Part shown: one piece after another, positions 15,994 through 24,291 of the stretch
Layout: the number at the start of each line of letters is the position of its first letter
How positions within the stretch are numbered: position 1 is the first letter of the stretch
Source of the DNA: SAR92 clade bacterium
GTDB taxonomy: Bacteria; Pseudomonadota; Gammaproteobacteria; Pseudomonadales; Porticoccaceae
Direction: 5' to 3'
Length of the DNA: 64,000 bases
NCBI GenBank assembly: GCA_014381985.1
Contig: JACNKP010000023.1
Location: 62,001 to 126,000, forward strand
The notes under the pieces: model-generated
Seen by the model: the letters and a program-made list of their open reading frames with translations, nothing else
Told to the model about the DNA's origin: nothing
Databases searched by the model: none
Position numbers and translations under genes: made by a program

Positions 15994-17427
15994 ATGAAAC
16001 TAATCTTCAGGTTACACCCACCCCTGACAATTCTAGTCACTGCGCTGCTGGCGTTATGTTTAACATATTCCTCGATAAGTCAGGCAAAAGTGACTGGAGC
16101 TGATATCTATGAAACAACCCTAAAAAGCACTCCCATTTATAAGGATCCAGCACTCGAAGCTTATATAAAGTCGCTGGGAGAAGAAATCGTTGCGGTGTCT
16201 GAAATGGCCGGCGAGAAATTCACCTTTACCTTACTTGATGATGAGGCCCTCAACGCTTTTGCAACGAGAGATAACTATATTTATGTCAATCGTGGACTTC
16301 TTAATTATGTCAGCAATGAGGCTCAGTTAGTGTCAGTTCTGGCTCACGAAGTCGGTCATGTAACCCGTGGTCACGTCACTGGCCAAGAAGAGCGAATGAC
16401 CGGCGCGAAAATTCTTTCCACCTTGGCTGCGGTACTGTCCAATAGCAATGAAGTTTACGAGGCTACTATGGCATATGCCAATTCCATGATTCAAAGCCAT
16501 GGCCGTCGCAATGAACTGGAGGCTGATGAGGCTGGGGCTGAATATATGGCAAAGCTCGGTTATGACCCCACTGAAATGTTAAGCATGCTGTCGATCATGA
16601 AGGACAATGAGTCGTCGCAAAAAAAGCGCGCACAGGGCCAAGGCGTATCTAAACCAACCTATCATGGTGTTTTTTCTTCACACCCTCGAAATGATGCGCG
16701 CCTGCGGACGGTTGTGACCAAAGCCAAATCGCTTAAATCTGATAATCAGCGCGGCAATGGGGCAGACGTCTATCGAGGCCTTACTGATGGTCTGGTATGG
16801 GGGGTTAACTTCCTCGCAAAAACTACTGCACCTGAACGATATTCCGACATGAACCTAAAGATTCGTCTCAATTTCCCCAAAGACTGGACACTAACAGAAG
16901 ATAATAACAAACGGTCAGTTTCAGCCTCACCAGAGGGAGGCGCAGCAACCTTAAGCCTGCAACCAATAGCTCGAACGTCACAGAGCCCTGAGGAATATTT
17001 GTACAACTATCTCAGCGTTCCTATTCTCGCCGAAGGTGAATCAATTTCACCGGCGCGGTTAAAAGGATTTACCGGAATACTAAATACTGACAACCCAAAA
17101 ACTTCGACACGGATAGCGGTAATTTATTACAAATTAAATGCCTATATTTTAAAAGGCGAGGTTCTAAATTCAGATGACTTCGAGGAGTTTGATCCGCTTT
17201 TCTTGACCGCCATTAATACATTTCGTCCCATTTCTCGAGCAGAGATAGCCGGACAAAAACCAAAAGTAGTAAAATATGTTAGGGCGACACAAGCGACCAC
17301 CTATGATGTCTTAGCTAAATCATTAGGTATCAGTGTCGCTGATATAGATACCCTACGTATTATTAATGGGCATTACCCCAGTGGAGAACCCACGGCTGGT
17401 GATTGGCTTAAAATTTTTGAACAATAA
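15994..17427 (+). CDS. exported M48 metalloprotease (BepA-like) with C-terminal LysM-like domain
   Basis: 477 residues with a signal peptide (LTILVTALLALCLTYSSISQA). The M48 zinc site is HEVGH at about residue 118 inside LAHEVGHVTRGH, with the third ligand in NELEADEAGAEYMAKLGYDP. The region after the protease core is beta-rich, and the last 50 residues (TYDVLAKSLGISVADIDTLRIING, GDWLKIF) resemble a LysM-type peptidoglycan-binding module. BepA/LoiP relatives act in periplasmic quality control of outer-membrane proteins. In this cluster it may process or assemble the lipoproteins. The gap to the upstream gene is 8 bp. Confidence 0.85.
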   Translation: MKLIFRLHPPLTILVTALLALCLTYSSISQAKVTGADIYETTLKSTPIYKDPALEAYIKSLGEEIVAVSEMAGEKFTFTLLDDEALNAFATRDNYIYVNRGLLNYVSNEAQLVSVLAHEVGHVTRGHVTGQEERMTGAKILSTLAAVLSNSNEVYEATMAYANSMIQSHGRRNELEADEAGAEYMAKLGYDPTEMLSMLSIMKDNESSQKKRAQGQGVSKPTYHGVFSSHPRNDARLRTVVTKAKSLKSDNQRGNGADVYRGLTDGLVWGVNFLAKTTAPERYSDMNLKIRLNFPKDWTLTEDNNKRSVSASPEGGAATLSLQPIARTSQSPEEYLYNYLSVPILAEGESISPARLKGFTGILNTDNPKTSTRIAVIYYKLNAYILKGEVLNSDDFEEFDPLFLTAINTFRPISRAEIAGQKPKVVKYVRATQATTYDVLAKSLGISVADIDTLRIINGHYPSGEPTAGDWLKIFEQ

Positions 17428-17457
17428 TGTCTGTTGCAATTCCATGTGCCGAGCGAA

Positions 17458-18174
17458 ATGAAAACCATGATTCAAAAAATATCGTTACTACTGGTACTTG
17501 CCACGATTGGTATTGGGTTCTACTGGCTACTAATACCCGCACAGCAAGTTGATGAGACTGATAGCGACAACAGTGAACAGTACAGGCCTAATGTTGCCTC
17601 AATTAATCAGCAGGTTGCTGACAAGTTCCTCAAAACTCTAACCGTAGATGCTACTGATATTGGCCCTGATATCGACCCTCAACCAAAGGCCTCATCTATG
17701 AAAGCAAAACTATCAGGCGCTATTAAGGCTATTACGACCAATCAAAATCCAACAGCTAAGCAGCTCAATGCCTTCTATGAGGCCCATAAATCTGATTACA
17801 CAGAAACGGCACAATTCACCTTTGTTTACCGCGTTTTTTACACGGCTAAGTATGGCGGCCAAGCCACTGCCACTGCAAAAAAGGCCCTTGACGATAGAAT
17901 AGCTGAGGGTGTACCTCTTTTACGAGACACCATGCTACCCCAAGACGTTTACATGCGCGCTGACTCTGTTGAAATTGATGAGGTATTCGGTGTTGGTTTT
18001 GCTGACAAACTAGACGCTTTAAGTAATGCGACAGCCTTACCCTGTTGGGCCGGCCCAATTAGTTCTAAGTCCGGCGCGCATCTGGTATGCGTAAAGGCTT
18101 ATCAACCTGGCCGTACTCCAGTATTGTCGGAAATTGAAAATGAAGTTATCAATGATTGGCGTTTATCGCTATGA
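17458..18174 (+). CDS. membrane-anchored parvulin-type peptidyl-prolyl isomerase
   Basis: About 238 residues from ATG 17458, which has GAGCGA just upstream; the track's TTG at 17434 looks spurious. One N-terminal TM segment (ISLLLVLATIGIGFYWLLI) anchors a periplasmic domain. From about residue 105 the sequence reads like a parvulin/PpiC domain: FTFVYRVFYTAKYGG, a helix with RDTMLP, VDEVFG-type loop VEIDEVFGVGF, then WAGPISSKSGAHLVCV and PGRTPVLSEIENEV, the last being typical of PpiC-like isomerases. Last gene of the co-directional cluster, 30 bp before M48's end. Suggests folding help for cluster proteins. Confidence 0.74.
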   Translation: MKTMIQKISLLLVLATIGIGFYWLLIPAQQVDETDSDNSEQYRPNVASINQQVADKFLKTLTVDATDIGPDIDPQPKASSMKAKLSGAIKAITTNQNPTAKQLNAFYEAHKSDYTETAQFTFVYRVFYTAKYGGQATATAKKALDDRIAEGVPLLRDTMLPQDVYMRADSVEIDEVFGVGFADKLDALSNATALPCWAGPISSKSGAHLVCVKAYQPGRTPVLSEIENEVINDWRLSL

Positions 18175-18200
18175 GTATGGTTTCTGTCAAAATAATGACT

Positions 18201-18968
18201 TCAGGCCATTAGCTCGGCAAAAAACACTTTTAGACCCTCAGCACCGGAGGATTCCCAGGTTTTAAGGGCAGCGGTTCCCACTATAGCGAGGTCTGCAGTG
18301 CCGCGTAAAAAGTCCATATCGGCCTTGCAACTAACACCAAAGCCCACGCCAATAGGCAACTCGGTATGTTGCCGACACCTAGCTATAAGACTTAGCACAT
18401 CATCACCCATCGTCGTTTTTGAACCTGTAACGCCCTTGCGTGCTACCACATAGACCATTCCGCGGCTGGCCGCTCCTAGTTTTGCAAGACGCCCATCGGT
18501 GCTGGTCGGAGTCATTAACACAATAGGCTCAATTCCCTCTTGTTCAGATAAACGATGAAGGTTAGCGAACTCCTCCACAGGCAGATCAGGCAAAATATAA
18601 CCCACTCCACCTGCCTCTTTAATACGTTTTACAAAAACCTCTTCGCCCATTTTAAACGCAGTGTTGTAATAACCCATCATCAAAATCTTAAACGGAAAGC
18701 GTTGACTAGCCTGATGCATAAATTCAAAACATTGATCAATCGTTGTTCCCGATTTCAAAGATGCTTCATTGGCTCTCACAAAAAGAGGGCCGTCTGCACT
18801 GGGCTCAGAGAAAGGAAACTGAAGCTCCACCAAATCAACACCAGCTTCAGCCATGATTTCTAGCTCTTTCATGTTGTCTGCAAAAGAGGGATAACCGCAC
18901 ACCACGTGGGCCATCACTAGTAAGTCTTTGTCTTTTTTGCGTTCAGTAATGTAGGTTTGCAGTCCCAT
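18201..18968 (-). CDS. trpA: tryptophan synthase alpha subunit, divergent
   Basis: Cleaves indole-3-glycerol phosphate to indole and glyceraldehyde-3-phosphate, passing indole to TrpB. The start at 18968 (MGLQTYITERKK) overlaps the trpB stop as TAATG and is preceded by GGAGAA; the track's MENIYCW extension lies inside trpB. The catalytic Glu and Asp are present, but the signature is unusual: VELQFPFSEPSADGP where most TrpA proteins have ELGxPFSDPxADGP. PDLPVEE and GVGFGVS are in the expected places. About 255 residues. Coupled to trpB only; no trpF or trpC beside it. The trp assignment is secure, its close relatives are not. Confidence 0.88.
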   Translation of the reverse strand: MGLQTYITERKKDKDLLVMAHVVCGYPSFADNMKELEIMAEAGVDLVELQFPFSEPSADGPLFVRANEASLKSGTTIDQCFEFMHQASQRFPFKILMMGYYNTAFKMGEEVFVKRIKEAGGVGYILPDLPVEEFANLHRLSEQEGIEPIVLMTPTSTDGRLAKLGAASRGMVYVVARKGVTGSKTTMGDDVLSLIARCRQHTELPIGVGFGVSCKADMDFLRGTADLAIVGTAALKTWESSGAEGLKVFFAELMA

Positions 18969-20227
18969 TATTTTTTCTCCGACCGATACTGATCGGCTTT
19001 GCCAGCAATAAATGTTTTCCATTTAGAGTCATCAAGGGCATCCGCGATCGTAAAGATATCCTTATCACCACGACCAGACTGGTTAATCAAGATAATCTCA
19101 TCCTTGCCCATGCTTGGTGCTTCTTTTATGGCAGTGACAAATGCGTGTGTACTTTCAAGGGCAGGTATAAGCCCCTCGGTTCGCATGGTCAATGTTAAAG
19201 CCTCTTTGACCTCAATGTCTGTGGCCGCCTCAAAGCGCACCTTACCTTGCTCCCAGAGATGGGCAAAAATAGGGTTGATACCAATATAATCTAAACCAGC
19301 GGCGACAGAATGAGTTTCATTCATATTGCCTTCATCATTCTGCAAAAAATATGTCTTGTAACCCTGGGCAACACCCACAGAGGCATCGTCATAGGCTAAT
19401 CTTGCTGAATGCATGTAAGAACCAACTCCATGTCCACCGGCTTCACAGCCAATTAATTCAACGTTATCGTCATCAAAAAAGCCCTGGAAAATACCCATAG
19501 CATTAGACCCACCGCCAACGCAGGCATAGACACGGTCAGGTAATTTTCCCGCTTGTTTTAATATCTGTTCGCGCGCCTCCAGACCGATAATAGATTGAAA
19601 CCAACTCACCATTTCTGGAAACGGGTGTGGACCACAAGCAGTACCCAAAATATAGTGAGTGTCAGCCATATTGGTTACCCAATCTCGCATGCATTCATTA
19701 ACAGCATCTTTTAATGTCTTCTGGCCATCTTCAACCGCAATGACTTCGGCTCCGAGGTTTTCCATCCAAAAAACGTTTGGGCGCTGTCGAGCGACATCAA
19801 CAGCTCCCATGTAGATTTTGCAATCAAAGCCAAATTTGGCAGCCATGGTCGCAGTGGCAAACCCATGTTGGCCTGCTCCGGTCTCAGCGATGACTCGACG
19901 TTTGCCTAATCTTTGGCATAGTAAACCTTGCCCCATAACATTATTAATTTTGTGGGAACCCGTATGATTAAGGTCATCTCGCTTAACGTAAATTTGCGCA
20001 CCACCAAGCTTTCGAGACAAGTTTTCTAGATGAGTAATCGGTGTGGGGCGGCCAGAATAATTTTGCAGCAGGGCAACATAATCTTGCCAAAACTTTGGAT
20101 CAGCTTTGCATTCACGAAAACAGGCCAGCAGCTCCTCGATAGTTGCATGTAGGATTTCCGGAAGAAAAACGCCGCCATACTCTCCGTAGTAGCCTTCGCG
20201 GCCATCAGAGAAATCGAAAATATCCAT
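18968..20227 (-). CDS. trpB: tryptophan synthase beta subunit, divergent
   Basis: PLP enzyme joining indole and serine to tryptophan. The PLP lysine is in HTGSHKINN; GAGQHGFATAT, VGGGSNAMG and SGRGDKD motifs are all intact. The start is ATG 20227 (MDIFDFSDGREGYYGEYGG) with GAGG at 7-nt spacing; the TTG at 20239 is rejected. About 419 residues. Segments around GCEAGGHGVGSYMHSARLAYDD and GLDYIGINPIFAHLWEQGK differ from common TrpB, matching the divergence of the partner TrpA. A 449-bp region separates it from the divergent nrdJ gene. Upstream promoter for trpBA is not obvious. Confidence 0.9.
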   Translation of the reverse strand: MDIFDFSDGREGYYGEYGGVFLPEILHATIEELLACFRECKADPKFWQDYVALLQNYSGRPTPITHLENLSRKLGGAQIYVKRDDLNHTGSHKINNVMGQGLLCQRLGKRRVIAETGAGQHGFATATMAAKFGFDCKIYMGAVDVARQRPNVFWMENLGAEVIAVEDGQKTLKDAVNECMRDWVTNMADTHYILGTACGPHPFPEMVSWFQSIIGLEAREQILKQAGKLPDRVYACVGGGSNAMGIFQGFFDDDNVELIGCEAGGHGVGSYMHSARLAYDDASVGVAQGYKTYFLQNDEGNMNETHSVAAGLDYIGINPIFAHLWEQGKVRFEAATDIEVKEALTLTMRTEGLIPALESTHAFVTAIKEAPSMGKDEIILINQSGRGDKDIFTIADALDDSKWKTFIAGKADQYRSEKK

Positions 20228-20676
20228 TAAAAACCTCAAGAGAACGCGGAGACTGCTTTTATCCCCGCTGTTTGAAAGAAAACTAATCAGCCGTCCATTT
20301 TAGCCAAGTCATGGACAACGCACAACGATTGTACGTTTTACGCTCCTAGTAGGTGTTGCGTAAAAAAACCCCAATCGTGACCCATTTGCCTAGTATAGTC
20401 AGAAAACCCAACAACCCCAGTATGTATCGTTGCTAGGACGATTTATCCACAACTTTTGCAGGCACTTATGAAATCAAAATAGGATTAAAAGTGCAAATAA
20501 ACACAAGATGTAGTGGATTAACACTTGCAAGACACACCATGTAGGATAAACTCACTTAACAGTTTCAAGGATGAATCTGGAATATTTTCAATACAAATTC
20601 AGGTGATCTGGTTAAAAAATTGGCCTAATAATAATTGTTAGGCAGTTTTAGCTAGTCAAGCATTAAAGGGCACACA
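20228..20676. other. 449-bp divergent intergenic region (trpBA / nrdJ)
   Basis: No convincing ORF is seen here. The half nearest nrdJ holds a NrdR-box pair and a possible promoter (listed separately). The half nearest trpB is without a recognisable attenuator or leader peptide; I looked for Trp codons followed by a hairpin and saw none. Confidence 0.7.
20501..20547 (+). promoter_or_regulatory. NrdR box pair upstream of nrdJ
   Basis: ACACAAGATGTAGTGG (20501-20516) matches the NrdR box ACACwATATaTwGTGT at 13 of 16 positions. A weaker copy ACACACCATGTAGGAT begins at 20532, matching 11 of 16. The start-to-start distance is 31 bp, three helical turns, which is the spacing typical of NrdR box pairs. 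A possible promoter TTAACA-18-TAGGAT (20518-20547) overlaps box 2, so NrdR binding would block transcription of the reductase when nucleotides are plentiful. Confidence 0.62.
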
Positions 20677-22827
20677 ATGAGCGCACCAAAACTAAAAACA
20701 ATTAAGCCAACAAAAAACTCTCAAGAAATCGTTATGCAGGCTGCATCTTTGGATATTTGGGATAAAAAATATCGCCTTAAAGATAAGCAGTCAAATCCCA
20801 TTGATGCTGATATAGATGCAACCTACATGAGAGTTGCCAAGGCATTATCGGATGTTGAGGACGAAGCTCAACGCGAAAAATGGCAAGAACGTTTTGTTTG
20901 GGCTCTCCAGCATGGTGCCATTCCAGCAGGCCGTATTATTTCAAATGCAGGTGCGCGAGCTTACAAACCTGCGACCTCGACGATTAACTGTACAGTGTCA
21001 GGCACAGTGCCTGATTCAATGCTCGGCATTTTAGAGCGCAATCTAGAAGCAGGCTTAACCTTGAAAGCCGGTTGCGGTATTGGTTACGAATTCTCTACGT
21101 TGCGCCCTAAAGGAGCCTACGTATCTGGCGCTGGTGCCTATACGTCTGGCCCGTTATCGTTCATGGATATCTACGACAAAATGTGTTTCACCGTGTCCTC
21201 CGCAGGCGGCAGAAGGGGCGCTCAGATGGCAACCTTTGATGTTAGCCATCCCGATGTGTTCGATTTTGTTCGCGCCAAACGTGAAGACGGTCGTTTGCGC
21301 CAATTTAATCTATCTCTATTGATTACTGAAGAGTTTATTGCAGCGGTGCGTGCAGACGGCGATTGGGATCTAACATTCCCTATCAGTGCCAAGGAAGTCG
21401 ATGGCGGCATTGACATGAAAGGGGATAATGTCGTTTGGAAACATTTCCCCACGACAGACGGTTATGTAACTAATGAACAAGGCTTGGTGGCCTGCCGTAT
21501 TTACGAAACAATCCGCGCTCAAAAGTTATGGAATGCGATCATGTCATCAACCTATGACTATGCTGAGCCAGGTTTTATTCTTATCGATCAGGTCAACAAG
21601 AATAATAACAACTGGTTCTGCGAAGATATTCGCGCGACAAATCCCTGTGGTGAACAGCCTCTTCCTCCCTACGGTAGCTGTCTGCTAGGATCTGTCAATT
21701 TGACCAAGTTTGTACGCAACGCATTTACCGAAGATGCATTTTTTGACTGGGACGAATACGCAGAGGTGGTCGGTGTATTCACGCGGATGCTTGATAACGT
21801 TGTCGAAATTAACGGTCTACCCCTTGAAGAGCAGCGCAAAGAAATTGAATACAAGCGACGTCACGGTATGGGCTTTTTAGGATTAGGCTCAGCGATGACT
21901 ATGCTACGCATGAAATATGGTGAGCCAGACTCATTAGAGTTCACTGAGCGTGTGGCTCAAGATATGGCCGTGGCAGGACTTTATGCAGGTTTAGAGCTGG
22001 CGCGTGAAAAAGGCCCGGCGCCAATTATGGAAGATGAGTTTGATGTCACCGCTGCACTCTTATTTAAACAACCGGACTTAGCAAAGGATGGCATTAAGGT
22101 TGGCGATAAAATTAAGGGTAAGGTACTAATAGGCAAGTATAGTCGGTATATGCAACAGGTAGCCAAGGCTGATCCCAAACTTATTGAGTCTATTATTGAA
22201 GATGGCTGTCGCTTTAGTCATCATTCATCCATTGCCCCAACTGGCACTATATCTCTGTCGTTGGCGAACAACGTTAGTAATGGCATAGAGCCAAGTTTTG
22301 CTCACCACTATTCTCGTAATGTTATCCGTGAGGGCAAGAAGTCTAAAGAAAAAGTCGACGTTTTTTCCTATGAGCTACTATCTTACCGCACGCTGGTGAA
22401 CTCTAAGGCCATGCCCTTTAGTACAGATGCCGAAGAAGCCTTGCCTGAGTACTTCCTGAGTTCAGAGAACATTGAACCTAAAGCGCATGTTGACGTTCAA
22501 GCTGCGGCACAAAAGTGGGTTGATTCTTCAATCTCCAAAACTATTAATGTACCAACCGATTGCGAATACGAAGCGTTTAAAGACATCTATCTGTATGCGG
22601 CAGAAAAAGGACTTAAAGGCTGCACCACCTTCCGCTTTAACCCAGAGGCATTCCAGGGTGTATTGGTAAAGGAAAGTGATTTGGAAAATACCACTTACAG
22701 CTTTACCCTTGAAGATGGCTCTACCGTAGAATTTAAAGGTAACGAAGAAGTTGAGTACGACGGTGAAACCCATACCGCCGCCAATCTATTCGATGCGCTG
22801 AAAGAAGGTTACTACGGTAAATTCTAA
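20677..22827 (+). CDS. nrdJ: class II (AdoCbl) ribonucleotide reductase, catalytic part NrdJa
   Basis: Reduces ribonucleotides to deoxyribonucleotides using an adenosylcobalamin-derived thiyl radical, so it is independent of oxygen and needs B12. 716 residues. Recognisable are STINCTVSGTVPDSMLGI (redox Cys), GLTLKAGCGIGYEFSTLRP, the NPCGEQPLPPYGSC finger loop with the radical Cys, and SSIAPTGTISLS. There is no ATP-cone at the N-terminus. The protein stops before the C-terminal thiol region, which is encoded by the next gene, as in the split NrdJa/NrdJb of Pseudomonas. AAGGG precedes the ATG. Regulation by NrdR is suggested by the upstream box pair. Confidence 0.93.
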   Translation: MSAPKLKTIKPTKNSQEIVMQAASLDIWDKKYRLKDKQSNPIDADIDATYMRVAKALSDVEDEAQREKWQERFVWALQHGAIPAGRIISNAGARAYKPATSTINCTVSGTVPDSMLGILERNLEAGLTLKAGCGIGYEFSTLRPKGAYVSGAGAYTSGPLSFMDIYDKMCFTVSSAGGRRGAQMATFDVSHPDVFDFVRAKREDGRLRQFNLSLLITEEFIAAVRADGDWDLTFPISAKEVDGGIDMKGDNVVWKHFPTTDGYVTNEQGLVACRIYETIRAQKLWNAIMSSTYDYAEPGFILIDQVNKNNNNWFCEDIRATNPCGEQPLPPYGSCLLGSVNLTKFVRNAFTEDAFFDWDEYAEVVGVFTRMLDNVVEINGLPLEEQRKEIEYKRRHGMGFLGLGSAMTMLRMKYGEPDSLEFTERVAQDMAVAGLYAGLELAREKGPAPIMEDEFDVTAALLFKQPDLAKDGIKVGDKIKGKVLIGKYSRYMQQVAKADPKLIESIIEDGCRFSHHSSIAPTGTISLSLANNVSNGIEPSFAHHYSRNVIREGKKSKEKVDVFSYELLSYRTLVNSKAMPFSTDAEEALPEYFLSSENIEPKAHVDVQAAAQKWVDSSISKTINVPTDCEYEAFKDIYLYAAEKGLKGCTTFRFNPEAFQGVLVKESDLENTTYSFTLEDGSTVEFKGNEEVEYDGETHTAANLFDALKEGYYGKF

Positions 22828-22867
22828 TTAACTAAAACTACATCCGCAGAGCACTGCGAGGACAATA

Positions 22868-23548
22868 ATGAACAAGAAAATTGAGAAAAAGATCGTCGGC
22901 TATAAAGTCGTTACAGCGAAAGATGTAGCGGCAGAGACTGCCGTAGAAGCAGATAGTAATATTATTCAGATGCACGAAAAGGTGTCACGCCCCGAAGCCT
23001 TGGCAGGTAGCACTTATAAAATAAAAACGCCGATGTCAGATCACGCTATGTATCTCACTATCAATGATATTGTTTTAAATGAAGGTACCGACCATGAGTT
23101 GCGTCGACCTTTTGAGATATTTTTAAACTCCAAAAACATGGATCAGTTTCAATGGATTGCGGCCTTAACGAGAGTTATCTCTGCCGTGTTCCGTAAAGGT
23201 GGCGACTGCACCTTCCTTGTCGAAGAGTTGAAAGCCATCTTTGACCCCCAAGGAGGGTACTTTAAATCGGGTGGGCGTTTTATGCCATCACTGGTGGCAG
23301 AAATAGGCTGGGCAATCGAAGACCACTTGCAAAAGATCGGAATGATGACAAAACCCGAGATCCCTGAGCATCAGCAGAAAATTATGGATGAAAAGCGCGC
23401 TGACTTTGAACAGGCTAGTGCTGCGCCACAAGAAGCTAACGACTTCCCACCTACAGCTGAGGTGTGTAAAAAATGTAGCGTCAAAGCTACCATTTTGATG
23501 GATGGCTGCATGACCTGCCTGAACTGCGGCGAATCAAAGTGTGGCTAA
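22868..23548 (+). CDS. class II ribonucleotide reductase C-terminal part NrdJb (TSCPD domain)
   Basis: 226 residues, 40 bp after nrdJa with GAGG 6 nt before the ATG. It has the TSCPD-type domain (LNSKNMDQFQWIAALTRVISAVFRKGGDC) followed by a linker and a cysteine-rich end, CKKCSVKATILMDGCMTCLNCG, where CxxC pairs could serve as the redox-active thiols that re-reduce the active site or bind zinc. In Pseudomonas aeruginosa NrdJb is required together with NrdJa, so this is best read as the second half of one enzyme rather than an independent protein. A terminator follows. Confidence 0.88.
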   Translation: MNKKIEKKIVGYKVVTAKDVAAETAVEADSNIIQMHEKVSRPEALAGSTYKIKTPMSDHAMYLTINDIVLNEGTDHELRRPFEIFLNSKNMDQFQWIAALTRVISAVFRKGGDCTFLVEELKAIFDPQGGYFKSGGRFMPSLVAEIGWAIEDHLQKIGMMTKPEIPEHQQKIMDEKRADFEQASAAPQEANDFPPTAEVCKKCSVKATILMDGCMTCLNCGESKCG

Positions 23549-23568
23549 AACCCTAGTTTTAGTAGTAT

Positions 23569-23598
23569 AAAAAAAGCGGCCCTAGGGTCGCTTTTTTT
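23569..23598 (+). terminator. rho-independent terminator after nrdJab (probably bidirectional)
   Basis: AAAAAAAGCGGCCC and GGGTCGCTTTTTTT form a long stem with one G-U pair around a CTAG loop, flanked by an A tract and a T tract. It lies between converging nrdJb and the TetR gene, and the symmetric A/T tracts would let it stop transcription from both sides. Confidence 0.9.
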
Positions 23599-23632
23599 AT
23601 TTCCTATTATTTTTACTATATGCCGAAAGTAA

Positions 23633-24256
23633 CTAATCTGCCTTGACCAGCATCATTTTCATCATTTTCTTTAAGCCATTATGAAGAGAGCGGATCTCTT
23701 CGATATTTTCTGCGTCACTCATCCACTGGTAGACAATGCCAATGACCGCCGCGCTAAACTGATCTGCTATTAATTTTGGTGATACCAATGGTGCTATTAA
23801 GCCCTCCTTAATGCCCTGCTCTATCCAGCCCATAACATCCCTGTGTCGACGACCATGAATACCCATAATCACCGGTCTAAGTGGCGATTTTGGCGCCAAA
23901 GATTCAAACCATAAACGATAAAAGGCCTCAACATGCTTAGGCGCGTCTTCACAAAATTTACTGTGCGCATCTAGAGCAGCCGCAATAGCCTGGTAGCCGC
24001 TTTTATGGTTGGTCACCGAGGTCAATTCAGCTAACCATTCATCGCCCACAGAGCGTAATACAAAATCAAATAACCCCGCCTTGTTGCCAAACCGATAACC
24101 CGCTAAGCCTCTTGAATAACCAGCCCGCTCACCCACATCCTTTAATGTTAACTGTGCAGTGCCCCGCTCAATAATTAAGTCGATCGCTACTTCTAACATC
24201 TTAGTATCAGATATTTCCTTACGTTCAACCTGGGTTAGGCGCAGCGGTTTAGTCAT
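23633..24256 (-). CDS. TetR/AcrR family regulator
   Basis: 207 residues. The N-terminal helix-turn-helix is typical: MLEVAIDLIIERGTAQLTLKDVGERAGYSRGLAGYRFGNKAGLFDFVL. The C-terminal ligand domain is long and helical, with no family assignment possible. It lies 35 bp downstream of icmF on the same strand, so it may be co-transcribed with it and could be its regulator. A 10-bp palindrome ATACATGTAT sits between the two genes at 24268. Candidate targets are the shared inverted-repeat sites in front of icmF and the Nramp-like gene. Ligand may be an acyl-CoA; that is inference from the neighbour. Confidence 0.85.
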   Translation of the reverse strand: MTKPLRLTQVERKEISDTKMLEVAIDLIIERGTAQLTLKDVGERAGYSRGLAGYRFGNKAGLFDFVLRSVGDEWLAELTSVTNHKSGYQAIAAALDAHSKFCEDAPKHVEAFYRLWFESLAPKSPLRPVIMGIHGRRHRDVMGWIEQGIKEGLIAPLVSPKLIADQFSAAVIGIVYQWMSDAENIEEIRSLHNGLKKMMKMMLVKAD

Positions 24257-24291
24257 GCTCTTTTCCTATACATGTATCAAGTTAACAGTAT

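Noticed and set aside
3345-18174. Type VI secretion or Tol-Pal as identity of the cluster
   Set aside because: No TssB/TssC/ClpV/VgrG, no TolA/TolB/Pal; only the ExbB-like subunit is shared with Tol.
3345-18174. Zorya-type defence system
   Set aside because: Zorya pairs a MotA-like ZorA with an OmpA-domain ZorB and a helicase or nuclease; no helicase, nuclease or OmpA domain is present here.
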